From contig CACYEO010000185.1 of assembly GCA_902773475.1 (NCBI GenBank), positions 1 to 12,187 of the forward strand: 12,187 bases of DNA, read 5' to 3'. The notes under the pieces are model-generated. The model was not told the DNA's origin and made no database searches. It saw only the letters and a program-made list of their open reading frames with translations. This DNA comes from an uncultured bacterium (GTDB lineage: Bacteria > Verrucomicrobiota > Kiritimatiellia > RFP12 > UBA1067). Of the stretch, positions 1 through 6,462 are shown in pieces. Position 1 is the first letter of the stretch. Every line of letters begins with the position of its first letter. A program made the translations under genes and the position numbers.

Positions 1-2
1 CT

Positions 3-86
3 GCTCGGGTGGTGAAATGGCAGACACGCATGCTTGAGGTGCATGTGGAGAGATCCTTGCGGGTTCGAGTCCCGCCCCGAGCACCA
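3..86 (+). tRNA. tRNA-Leu (anticodon GAG)
   Basis: This is a class II tRNA with a complete cloverleaf. The acceptor GCTCGGG (3-9) pairs with CCCGAGC (76-82). The discriminator is A83 and CCA is encoded (84-86). The anticodon stem CATGC/GCATG encloses the loop TTGAGGT with GAG at 36-38. A short variable arm (GGA/TCC) and a T arm GCGGG-TTCGAGT-CCCGC follow. It reads CUC and CUU leucine codons. It lies 20 bases before tRNA-Pro on the same strand, so both may come from one precursor whose promoter is outside the window. Confidence 0.95.
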
Positions 87-106
87 TTTACGGCGGCCTG
101 TTTTCT

Positions 107-183
107 CGGGGCGTAGCGCAGTCTGGTAGCGCGTTTGCTTGGGGTGCAAAAGGTCACGAGTTCAAATCTCGTCGCTCCGACCA
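107..183 (+). tRNA. tRNA-Pro (anticodon GGG)
   Basis: This is a complete class I cloverleaf of 77 bases. The acceptor CGGGGCG (107-113) pairs with CGCTCCG, with one G-T pair. The discriminator is A and CCA is encoded (181-183). The anticodon stem TTTGC/GCAAA encloses TTGGGGT with GGG at 141-143. The D arm contains GGTAGCGC as in other bacterial proline tRNAs. It reads CCC and CCU codons. It is the last plus-strand gene before the convergent tolB. Confidence 0.95.
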
Positions 184-249
184 TTCTCGATTTCAAAACG
201 TATCGGCGCTTCCGTACCCAGATTGATTGCGCCGCCGCCGTGCGTTGCG

Positions 250-281
250 CCTTTCCCCGGGACTGCCGCCTCGGGGAAAGG
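250..281. terminator. convergent-gap hairpin, possible bidirectional terminator
   Basis: A perfect 10-bp inverted repeat, CCTTTCCCCG (250-259) and CGGGGAAAGG (272-281), can extend by a G-T and a G-C pair. It sits between tRNA-Pro (plus strand) and the end of tolB (minus strand), where both transcripts should stop. Neither side has a T-run, so it is not a canonical intrinsic terminator. It may act with Rho or protect 3' ends. The rest of 184-305 shows nothing else recognisable. Confidence 0.45.
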
Positions 282-305
282 ACGGGATTGCGGGTGCGGC
301 GATGT

Positions 306-1514
306 TTACTTGAGCGGCGCGGACCAGTCGGGCGAAGTCCAGTTGCCGGCCTTCCTGAACAGCGGAGTGGGCGGATCTTCTTCTTCCGAGTCGATTATCC
401 AAAGGATGCCGTCGCGCGCGGCGACGATATGGCGGCAGTCCGGCGCCCACGAGGGATGCTCCCACGTGCCGCCGTCCGTGACGAGTTTGGAGGAAGAATC
501 GCCGGACGATGCGTCCATCACGGCGATGTGCCAGCCGTCGCTGCGCTGCGTGGCGTATGCGATCCTGCCTTTGCGGTTCCACGAAGGGTTCACGTTCTGC
601 TGCCCGCGGGTGGTGAGGCGGCGGGGTTTGTCGGCCGATTTCGCGCCGGCGGGCAGGACGTATATCTGCGGGCGGCGCGTGGTGTCCGACACGAATGCGA
701 TTTTCGAGCCGTCGGGGCTCCAGCACGGCGAGGCTTCGGACGCGGATCCGGTGCGCGTGAGGCGGGAGATTCTGGCGGAGCCGAGGTGGTATATGTAGAG
801 TTCGGGGTTGCCCTGGAACGAGAGGATTATCGCGCAGGAGCGGCCGTCCGGAGACACGGCCGCTCCGGTGGCGAGACCCTTGAACGGCGCGAGGAGGGTG
901 CGTTTGCTCTGCGCGGTGTCGAGGATGTACACGAGCGGGTTTCTGCGCAGGAAGCCGGTGTAGAAGATGCGGCGTGCGTCGGGGTGCCAGCGCGGGCCGA
1001 CGGCGGCGCGCCTGTCGCCCGTGAGTTTCATGAGATCCTTGCCGTCGGGGAAGCAGGTGTAGACTTCGGCGTCGTTCGATCCGTTCTTTTTGACGAGCAC
1101 GATGCGGGAGTGCGCGAAGCCGTCCACGCCGGCGAACTTCTTCACGATGCTGTTGGCTAAAGAGCGGGCCTGGCTGCGCTGTTCTTCCGGCGTGCCGGGC
1201 CGGACGTTCGCGGCGAAGGCCTGCCCGTGCCCGGATACGGCGATTCTGCCGCCGGACGAAGTTATCTTTATCGCGCCGTTGCGCGTGAATTTGAAGCAGC
1301 CCGAGATTTCGAGATTGCGGCGCAGAGAGTATACGAAATCTTTGCCTATCGCTCCGCCGGGGGCGATGGAGAACGCGATGGAATCCTTGTTCGCGCCTTC
1401 TTTGGAGATGCGGATGATGTTGCCGTCCGGCGCGGCGAAGGCGGATGGCGCGGCGGCGGGGGCGGCGGCGAGCGCGGCGGCGAGCGTCAGCGCGAGTGTT
1501 TTCGACGGTTTCAT
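306..1514 (-). CDS. tolB: TolB-like periplasmic beta-propeller protein
   Basis: TolB is the periplasmic component of the Tol-Pal system, which links the inner and outer membranes and supports outer-membrane constriction during division. The 402-residue product has an Ala-rich Sec signal peptide (about 1-28, cleavage near A-F-A-A). An N-terminal TolB-type domain spans about 30-135 and contains the phrase F-A-H-S-R-I-V-L. A WD40-like PD40 propeller spans about 136-402, with repeated W-x-P-D-G/A-x-x-I-x-F/Y motifs (near 176, 265, 311 and 356). The length is close to the usual ~430. The start ATG at 1514 overlaps the exporter stop as ATGA, and AAAGGA lies 10 bases upstream, suggesting translational coupling. 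tolQRA and pal are not visible, so the assignment rests on domain layout. A TolB-family paralogue outside the Tol-Pal system is possible. Confidence 0.85.
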   Translation of the reverse strand: MKPSKTLALTLAAALAAAPAAAPSAFAAPDGNIIRISKEGANKDSIAFSIAPGGAIGKDFVYSLRRNLEISGCFKFTRNGAIKITSSGGRIAVSGHGQAFAANVRPGTPEEQRSQARSLANSIVKKFAGVDGFAHSRIVLVKKNGSNDAEVYTCFPDGKDLMKLTGDRRAAVGPRWHPDARRIFYTGFLRRNPLVYILDTAQSKRTLLAPFKGLATGAAVSPDGRSCAIILSFQGNPELYIYHLGSARISRLTRTGSASEASPCWSPDGSKIAFVSDTTRRPQIYVLPAGAKSADKPRRLTTRGQQNVNPSWNRKGRIAYATQRSDGWHIAVMDASSGDSSSKLVTDGGTWEHPSWAPDCRHIVAARDGILWIIDSEEEDPPTPLFRKAGNWTSPDWSAPLK

Positions 1515-3031
1515 TTTATTTCATTCCTTTCGGGGTTGCGGAGGTTTTGCGATGTGGCGCATGCAGGCCCCGTCCGTCCGGGGCGGCGGGACGATACGCG
1601 TTTGAGAAAAGAGATTTCGCGCAGCAGGAACGGCAGCGTGGCGGCGAACGCGAGAACGTCGCCGCACGGATGCGCGGCCCAGATCGCGGCGACGGGATGC
1701 GCGGGAAACGCATACGGAAGAAGCCAGGTGCACGGTATCAGGCACACGCCCTGCCGCAGGAAGGAAAGCCCCGTGGCGTAAAGGGGCCGCCCCACCGACT
1801 GGAAATAGGTGGTGGCGCACACGTTCAGGAAGATGCACCAGATGAAGCAGTTCGCGATGCGCAAGACGCGCGCCGCTTCGCCGATCAGCCCGGCGGAGCC
1901 GGATTCCGCGAAGCACCACGCGAGCGGGCGCGCCGCGGCCATCGTGAAAAGACACACGAGAACGCACATTGCGGCGGTAGTCCACAGCCCCAGTTTCAGC
2001 GCGCCGAGGACGCGGTCGAAGCGCCTTGCGCCCCAGCCGTAGCCGATAATCGGCGACAAACCCTGCTGAAGCCCCAGCACCGGCATCAGCGTAACCATCG
2101 TGACGGTTGTGAAAATCCCGGCTACGGCGGTCTGGCGCGTCGTTTCCGCCTCTCCGCCGGCCCATGCGCCGAGAGATGCGTTCACGGATATCATCGCCAG
2201 CGAGCCGACGGCCTGCTGCAGAAACGGCGAGAATCCTATGGAAAGGGCGCGCGCGGCGAGCGCGGGACGGATGCGGATGTTCGCGGCGCGGAGTTTCACG
2301 GACGATCTGCCGGAAACGTAGTAGCGGAGCGCGACTGCGCACGAGGCGGCCATCGCGACGTTCGTGGCCCACGCCGCGCCTGCCAGCCCGGCGTTTTCCG
2401 GGCCGAAGAATCCGCGGAGCGCTTCGATGCGCTGGAACGCCCAGATGAAAAGCGGGTCGAGCGCGAAATTGACGCCGAACCCCACCGCCATGCACGTCAT
2501 GGATTCGCGCGGCGCGCCCTCGGCGCGCATGCATGCGGACAGTCCGAAGGCGAGATGCGAAAACAGAAGCGAGAAGACCACGGTGCGCATGTAGCACGCG
2601 CCGGCGTCGATCGCCAGCGGCGAGACCCTTGCGCCGCCGGTCGCGGCGAGGATGTCGCGTATCCAGAAAAACAGAGGCGGGGCGAAGCAGAAAAGGGCGA
2701 GCTTGAGCGCGACGCACTGCCCGAGGATCCGTTCCGCGTCGCCGGTTTTCTTTTCGCCGAGCTTTATGGAAAGAAGCGAGGACGACCCTACGCCGATCAT
2801 CACGCCGAACGCCGCGACAGTCATGAGCAGCGGGAAGACCAGCGCCATTCCGGCGAGCAGATCCTGGCATATCCAGGGGGAGTCGATGGAGCCGAATTTG
2901 CCGATGAACACGCGGTCCACGACCGTGTAGAGCGCGTTCAGCGTCATCGAAAGAAGCGCAGGCCAGGAAAAGCGCAGCAGCAGCGGGCCGAGCCTGCCTG
3001 ACGAGAGTTGTTCGAGGCGCGCGTCCGCCAT
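1511..3031 (-). CDS. MATE-family multidrug/solute efflux transporter
   Basis: The product is a 506-residue polytopic inner-membrane protein of the MATE family, which exports drugs or metabolites by Na+ or H+ antiport. Roughly twelve hydrophobic segments can be read. They form two six-helix halves joined near the middle. The N-terminus (LGPLLLRFSWPALLSMTLNA) is the typical MATE entry into helix 1, followed by a D-R-V-F-I-G motif. The second half has Q-Q-G-L-S-P-I-I-G-Y, also characteristic. The length is slightly above the usual ~450-460. It starts 16 bases after the LRR gene, with only a weak GGACGGG-like ribosome site, and its TGA overlaps the tolB ATG. The substrate cannot be told from the sequence. 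Confidence 0.88.
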   Translation of the reverse strand: MADARLEQLSSGRLGPLLLRFSWPALLSMTLNALYTVVDRVFIGKFGSIDSPWICQDLLAGMALVFPLLMTVAAFGVMIGVGSSSLLSIKLGEKKTGDAERILGQCVALKLALFCFAPPLFFWIRDILAATGGARVSPLAIDAGACYMRTVVFSLLFSHLAFGLSACMRAEGAPRESMTCMAVGFGVNFALDPLFIWAFQRIEALRGFFGPENAGLAGAAWATNVAMAASCAVALRYYVSGRSSVKLRAANIRIRPALAARALSIGFSPFLQQAVGSLAMISVNASLGAWAGGEAETTRQTAVAGIFTTVTMVTLMPVLGLQQGLSPIIGYGWGARRFDRVLGALKLGLWTTAAMCVLVCLFTMAAARPLAWCFAESGSAGLIGEAARVLRIANCFIWCIFLNVCATTYFQSVGRPLYATGLSFLRQGVCLIPCTWLLPYAFPAHPVAAIWAAHPCGDVLAFAATLPFLLREISFLKRVSSRRPGRTGPACATSQNLRNPERNEIK

Positions 3032-3047
3032 CGCAGCCCGTCCGCCG

Positions 3048-3857
3048 TCAGAACGCTATGGAAAGCGAAGGCAGCGCTTCGCGGATGCGGTGGCGCTCCT
3101 CTTTCGTCATCGGGCATCCGGCGATCGAAAGCGATGCAAGCTTCTTGAATCCCGAAAGATCTTCGGGAAGTTTCTCCACGCCAGTGCCGGACAGCGAAAG
3201 ATTCTTCAAGGCCGGGAGATCTGCGACCCACTGCGGGCATTCCTTGATCTTCCCGTTGCCGTCGAGCGCGATGTCCTCGAGCTTTTCCATGCCTTGAAGC
3301 TCCGCGGGCACGGCTTCAAGACGGCATTTGCGGGCGTAGATGCGCTGGAGACCGCGAAGTTTCGCGAGGGATGCGGGGAATTTTTCAATCGCGGTGCCGT
3401 TCACGCGCAGCCATTTGATCGCGGATGCGTCGCCGAGCGAGTCCGGCAGGGCGGAGATTCCAGAGCGGTCGAGATTGACATACGTCAGTTTTGGATTTTT
3501 CGCGAAAAGCTCCGCGGGGATCGACTTGAGCGACTTGCAGTCCGCCAGATACAGATGTTCGAGCGCGGGGAGCGAACCGTCGAGAAGCGCCGGCGGGAGG
3601 GCCTGCACTGCGGTTTCGGAAATGTCGAGTTCGCGCAGCGCGGGGAGCCCGGCGAAAAAGGCGCCGTCCATGTCCGCAGGCTCCACGCGCCCGCGCAGGA
3701 GCAGTCTTTCAAGCGTTGCGCGGTCGCATTTCGCGAATTCCTCCTTGGAGCGCGCGGCAGGCGCTTCGCGCGGGGCTTCTTTGCGGTCGAAACACCCGCA
3801 GATCGAGACGATGGACAGCGCCGCGGCGGCGGCGCGGAAAATGAAGTCTGTTTTCAT
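3048..3857 (-). CDS. leucine-rich-repeat protein, putative lipoprotein
   Basis: The product has 269 residues. A short N-terminal hydrophobic stretch (about 5-21) ends in I-C-G-C. C22 could be a lipidated cysteine, but the -2 residue is Cys, so the lipobox is atypical. A charged, Ala/Pro/Glu-rich linker (about 23-45) follows. Six or seven leucine-rich repeats of about 23 residues then run from about 65 to the end, with L-x-x-L-x-L/I cores and an L-P/I-P-x-x-L pattern resembling the bacterial L-P-x-x-L subclass. Such repeats are protein-binding scaffolds. The start at 3857 was chosen because it gives the signal sequence; the open frame continues upstream, but into the divergent PHP gene. No Shine-Dalgarno is obvious. 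It is the first gene of the tolB-side unit. Its partner is unknown. Confidence 0.75.
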   Translation of the reverse strand: MKTDFIFRAAAAALSIVSICGCFDRKEAPREAPAARSKEEFAKCDRATLERLLLRGRVEPADMDGAFFAGLPALRELDISETAVQALPPALLDGSLPALEHLYLADCKSLKSIPAELFAKNPKLTYVNLDRSGISALPDSLGDASAIKWLRVNGTAIEKFPASLAKLRGLQRIYARKCRLEAVPAELQGMEKLEDIALDGNGKIKECPQWVADLPALKNLSLSGTGVEKLPEDLSGFKKLASLSIAGCPMTKEERHRIREALPSLSIAF

Positions 3858-3881
3858 GGCGCGGAGTCTATCAAAATCCTG

Positions 3882-3888
3882 TATAATA
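3882..3888. promoter_or_regulatory. overlapping -10 boxes for the divergent PHP and LRR genes
   Basis: The plus strand has a perfect TATAAT at 3882-3887, and the minus strand reads TATTAT at 3888-3883. The nine bases GTATAATAC are nearly palindromic. The whole start-to-start gap is 37 bases (3858-3894), so both promoters must lie here or inside the opposite gene. No good -35 hexamer sits at 17 bases on either strand. The plus-strand box ends seven bases before the PHP ATG. The minus-strand box would give the LRR mRNA a leader of about 19 bases. Confidence 0.55.
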
Positions 3889-3894
3889 CGCACC

Positions 3895-4623
3895 ATGAAG
3901 TTCGACCTCCATATACATTCGTGTCTTTCACCGTGCGCTTCGCTTGAAATGTCGCCTGCGGAAATCGTGTCGCGCGCGGCGCAAGCGGGCATGGACGGCA
4001 TTGCGCTGACCGACCACAACAGCGCGCGGAACTGTCCGGCCGTCGCCGAGTGCGCCCGCCGCGCGGGGATCGGATGCCTGTTCGGGCTTGAAGTGTGCAC
4101 GGCGGAGGAAATCCACACGCTTGCGCTGTTCGACACGCTTGAACAGTCCGCCGCCATGACGGAATGGGTCTACGCCGCGATGGTGAAGCGCGTGAACGAC
4201 CCCGACGCGTTCGGCGACCAGCCTGTCGTGACATGGGACGAAGAGGTCGTGGAGCTCGAGTGGCGGATTCTCGGCTCCGCCGCGCGCAAGACGCTGCAGG
4301 AGACCGGGGCAAGGTGCCATGAACTGGGCGGGCTTTTCATAGCCGCGCACATAGACCGCCCGGCGTTCAGCGTGTTTTCGCAGCTTGGCGCGATACCGCC
4401 GGACGCGGGGTTCGACGCGGTGGAGATATCGCGCACGGGCGCGGAAGGCGTGTGGCGGGCGAAGGCGGCTGGATTCGCCGCCACGCGGTCGAGCGACGCG
4501 CACAATCCCGGCGACGTGGCGCTTGTATGGACGGAGGCGCCGGACGTTCCGTTCACGGTCGCGGGGCTGAAATCCGCGTTCGCCGCAGGCTCGACGCGCC
4601 TGTCTCCGCCGCTTGTTTTCTAG
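3895..4623 (+). CDS. PHP-domain metal-dependent phosphoesterase
   Basis: The 242-residue PHP-domain protein is probably a metal-dependent phosphoesterase or nuclease of the RNase AM (YciV/TrpH)-related group. Candidate metal ligands are visible in family order: H6 and H8 (D-L-H-I-H-S), D40-H41 (A-L-T-D-H-N), E66 (F-G-L-E-V), H74 (E-E-I-H-T-L-A), H152 (A-A-H-I-D-R-P) and D201/H203 (S-S-D-A-H). The ATG at 3895 is effectively forced because the H-x-H motif lies in the first eight residues. There is no Shine-Dalgarno, and a TATAAT ends seven bases upstream, suggesting a leaderless transcript. No pathway partner is adjacent on the strand; the next unit has its own promoter. The substrate is unknown. 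Confidence 0.82.
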   Translation: MKFDLHIHSCLSPCASLEMSPAEIVSRAAQAGMDGIALTDHNSARNCPAVAECARRAGIGCLFGLEVCTAEEIHTLALFDTLEQSAAMTEWVYAAMVKRVNDPDAFGDQPVVTWDEEVVELEWRILGSAARKTLQETGARCHELGGLFIAAHIDRPAFSVFSQLGAIPPDAGFDAVEISRTGAEGVWRAKAAGFAATRSSDAHNPGDVALVWTEAPDVPFTVAGLKSAFAAGSTRLSPPLVF

Positions 4624-4624
4624 G

Positions 4625-4650
4625 CGCCGGCGGGCGGTTGGCGGATTTTT
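4625..4650 (+). terminator. probable intrinsic terminator after the PHP gene
   Basis: Just after the TAG stop, CGCCG (4625-4629) can pair with TGGCG (4639-4643), including one G-T pair, over a nine-base loop. GA and then five T residues (4646-4650) follow. The stem is short but GC-rich, and it is correctly placed between the PHP gene and the next promoter. Confidence 0.45.
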
Positions 4651-4661
4651 CCATTTCGGCC

Positions 4662-4690
4662 TTGCTTTCGCTCGCGGCATTGTGTATACT
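4662..4690 (+). promoter_or_regulatory. sigma70-type promoter of the tRNA-Thr-tuf operon
   Basis: A TTGCTT -35 box (4662-4667) and a TATACT -10 box (4685-4690) are separated by exactly 17 bases. TG directly precedes the -10 box. Transcription would start near 4697, giving about 77 bases of leader before tRNA-Thr. The preceding terminator-like hairpin isolates this promoter from the PHP gene. It probably drives the tRNA-Thr, tuf, rpmG, tRNA-Trp, secE and nusG run, and perhaps the ribosomal genes beyond. Confidence 0.7.
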
Positions 4691-4773
4691 TCACGAGTTT
4701 TCTTGCCCTTCGAGTCCCCTGAAAAGGAGGCCGCGAGGGGCGGGGAAGCCGTTTTCAAGAGCGCGGCTCAAGC

Positions 4774-4849
<76 letters not shown>

Positions 4850-4891
4850 AAGCCGTGCTTCCGGACAAAACAACCCACAGGAGCAGCCAAA

Positions 4892-6103
4892 ATGGCCAGA
4901 GAACAATTCGTCCGCGGCGACAAGCCGCACGTGAACGTCGGCACCATCGGCCACGTCGACCACGGCAAGACAACCCTTACGGCCGCCATTACGCACGTCC
5001 AGTCCCTCAAGGGCCTCTGCGACGAAGTCAAGTACGACCAGGTCGCCAAGGCTTCGGAATCCGCCGGACGCCGCGACGCCACCAAGATTCTCACGATCGC
5101 GTCTTCGCACGTCGAGTATTCCACCGACAAGCGCCACTACGCGCACGTCGACTGCCCGGGACATGCCGACTACGTAAAGAACATGATTACCGGCGCGGCG
5201 CAGATGGACGGCGCCATCCTCGTGGTTTCCGCCGTTGACGGCCCGATGCCGCAGACGCGCGAACACGTGCTTCTCGCCCGCCAGGTCGGCGTGCCGAAGA
5301 TCGTGGTGTTCCTGAACAAGTGCGATCTCGTGGAAGACAAGGAACTCCTCGACCTCGTGGAGATGGAAATCCGCGAACTCCTTTCCAAGTACGATTACGA
5401 CGGCGACAACGCCCCCGTCGTGCGCGGCGCGGCGTATCCCGCGACGCAGGCCGCTTCCGCCGACGACGAAGCGTGCAAGTGCATCACCGAGCTTATGGAC
5501 GCTCTCGACAGCTACATCCCCGAGCCCGTCCGCGAGCTTGACAAGCCCTTCCTGATGCCTATCGAAGACATCTTCTCGATCGAAGGCCGCGGCACCGTGG
5601 TGACCGGCCGTGTCGAGCGCGGCATCGTCAAGGTCGGCGACGAAGTCGAACTCGTGGGCATCCGTCCCACGGCGAAGACGGCCGTCACCGGCGTCGAAAT
5701 GTTCCGCAAGACCCTCGACCAGGGCCAGGCGGGCGACAACGTGGGCTGCCTGCTTCGCGGCACGAAGAAGGAAGACGTGGAGCGCGGCCAGGTGCTGGCG
5801 AAGCCCGGCTCCATCACGCCGCACACGGAATTCAACGGCCAGGTCTACGTCCTGACGAAGGAAGAAGGCGGCCGCCACACGGCGTTCTTCAAGGGCTACC
5901 GTCCGCAGTTCTACATCCGCACGACCGACGTGACGGGCGACATCGAGCTGCCCGAAGGCGTTGAAATGGTCATGCCCGGCGACAACGTCAACATCGACGT
6001 CAAGCTGATCGCGCCCGTGGCGCTGGAAGAGAAGATGCGCTTCGCAATCCGCGAAGGCGGCCGCACGGTCGGCGCCGGCACGGTTTCGAAGATCATCAAG
6101 TGA
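4892..6103 (+). CDS. tuf: translation elongation factor Tu
   Basis: EF-Tu is the cytoplasmic GTPase that delivers aminoacyl-tRNA to the ribosomal A site. The 403-residue product has G1 G-H-V-D-H-G-K-T (20-27), D-C-P-G-H with catalytic H91 (87-91), N-K-C-D (142-145), then domains 2 and 3 with G-R-G-T-V-V-T-G-R-V-E-R-G and F-F-K-G-Y-R-P-Q-F-Y. It ends in G-R-T-V-G-A-G. The start at 4892 was chosen over an earlier in-frame ATG inside tRNA-Thr because AGGAG (4879-4883) sits eight bases upstream and the M-A-R-E-Q-F-V-R opening matches the family. Switch I is unusual: residues 60-69 read R-R-D-A-T-K-I-L-T-I instead of ending A-R-G-I-T-I, and the region is about five residues longer than in E. coli. 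The Mg-binding threonine is kept as T68. Confidence 0.98.
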   Translation: MAREQFVRGDKPHVNVGTIGHVDHGKTTLTAAITHVQSLKGLCDEVKYDQVAKASESAGRRDATKILTIASSHVEYSTDKRHYAHVDCPGHADYVKNMITGAAQMDGAILVVSAVDGPMPQTREHVLLARQVGVPKIVVFLNKCDLVEDKELLDLVEMEIRELLSKYDYDGDNAPVVRGAAYPATQAASADDEACKCITELMDALDSYIPEPVRELDKPFLMPIEDIFSIEGRGTVVTGRVERGIVKVGDEVELVGIRPTAKTAVTGVEMFRKTLDQGQAGDNVGCLLRGTKKEDVERGQVLAKPGSITPHTEFNGQVYVLTKEEGGRHTAFFKGYRPQFYIRTTDVTGDIELPEGVEMVMPGDNVNIDVKLIAPVALEEKMRFAIREGGRTVGAGTVSKIIK

Positions 6104-6111
6104 TCCGGCGG

Positions 6112-6133
6112 TCCGGATTCCTGTGAGTCCGGA
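6112..6133 (+). terminator. hairpin 1 in the tuf-rpmG spacer
   Basis: Eight bases after the tuf stop, TCCGGATTC (6112-6120) pairs with GAGTCCGGA (6125-6133) around the loop CTGT. The stem is nine base pairs with one G-T. There is no T-run. Together with the larger hairpin two bases later it probably protects the tuf mRNA 3' end or partly terminates transcription, so that tuf exceeds the downstream genes. The role is inferred; the structure is read from the sequence. Confidence 0.5.
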
Positions 6134-6134
6134 G

Positions 6135-6175
6135 TTCCGCGCGCGCCGTCCCGGATCGGGCGGCGCGCGCCGGAA
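6135..6175 (+). terminator. hairpin 2 in the tuf-rpmG spacer (long GC-rich stem)
   Basis: This inverted repeat has about 18 base pairs. TTCCG plus CGCGCGCCG plus CCCG on the left matches the right arm, with one bulged T on the 5' side, one bulged base on the 3' side and a GAT loop. Only three T residues (6181-6183) follow, after GCCGG, so it is not a textbook intrinsic terminator. It lies in the tuf-rpmG gap, where partial termination or RNase-resistant mRNA ends would let tuf be expressed above rpmG and secE. Confidence 0.55.
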
Positions 6176-6207
6176 GCCGGTTTCTGGAAGAAAGCGAAGG
6201 TGTTGCG

Positions 6208-6360
6208 ATGCCACGCGAACTGGCGATACTGGCCTGCACGGAGTGCAAGCGCAGGAACTACACTACAACGCGCAACAAGCGCACTATGACGGAGCGTGTC
6301 GAAAAGGTGAAATACTGCCCCTTCGACAAGAAGCACACCGTCCACAAAGAAGTCAAGTAA
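6208..6360 (+). CDS. rpmG: 50S ribosomal protein L33
   Basis: This small protein (50 residues) belongs to the large ribosomal subunit near the E site. It reads like L33 throughout: an A-C-T-E-C-K-R-R-N-Y-T-T-T-R-N-K start, then K-Y-C-P-F-D-K-K-H-T-V-H-K-E-V-K. Zinc-type L33 has two C-x-x-C knuckles. Here the first is present (C10, C13), while the second is C37-P-F-D40, so the fourth ligand Cys is replaced by Asp. GAAGG lies seven bases before the ATG. It sits between tuf and tRNA-Trp, a usual place for rpmG, and its TAA is 10 bases before the tRNA. Confidence 0.95.
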   Translation: MPRELAILACTECKRRNYTTTRNKRTMTERVEKVKYCPFDKKHTVHKEVK

Positions 6361-6370
6361 CAGACATTTT

Positions 6371-6445
6371 AGGGCAGTAGCACAACGGTCAGTGCGGCGG
6401 TCTCCAAAACCGTTGATGGGGGTTCGATTCCCTCCTGCCCTGCCA
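6371..6445 (+). tRNA. tRNA-Trp (anticodon CCA)
   Basis: This is a complete 75-base cloverleaf. The acceptor AGGGCAG pairs with CTGCCCT, the discriminator is G, and CCA is encoded (6443-6445). The anticodon stem GCGGT/ACCGT encloses CTCCAAA with CCA at 6404-6406. The T arm is GGGGG-TTCGATT-CCCTC. It lies between rpmG and secE, the widely conserved position for tRNA-Trp in this operon. Its excision would cut the polycistronic transcript between these two genes. Confidence 0.96.
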
Positions 6446-6462
6446 TCGGCTCGGGACGACAG

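Noticed and set aside
135..1160. A plus-strand open frame starting inside tRNA-Pro and running over tolB
   Set aside because: It begins within a tRNA and is antisense to a well-supported TolB. Its sequence is Arg/Gly/Ala-rich noise.
1445..1500. GCG-rich triplet repeats near the tolB start
   Set aside because: They encode the Ala-rich signal peptide of TolB and do not form an independent repeat element.
1445..3001. A 518-codon plus-strand open frame opposite the MATE gene
   Set aside because: The product is R/A/G/H-rich without hydrophobic pattern or motifs, whereas the minus strand gives a clear MATE transporter.
3858..4157. A 100-residue N-terminal extension of the LRR protein
   Set aside because: It lies antisense to the PHP gene and would bury the signal-like sequence that begins at 3857.
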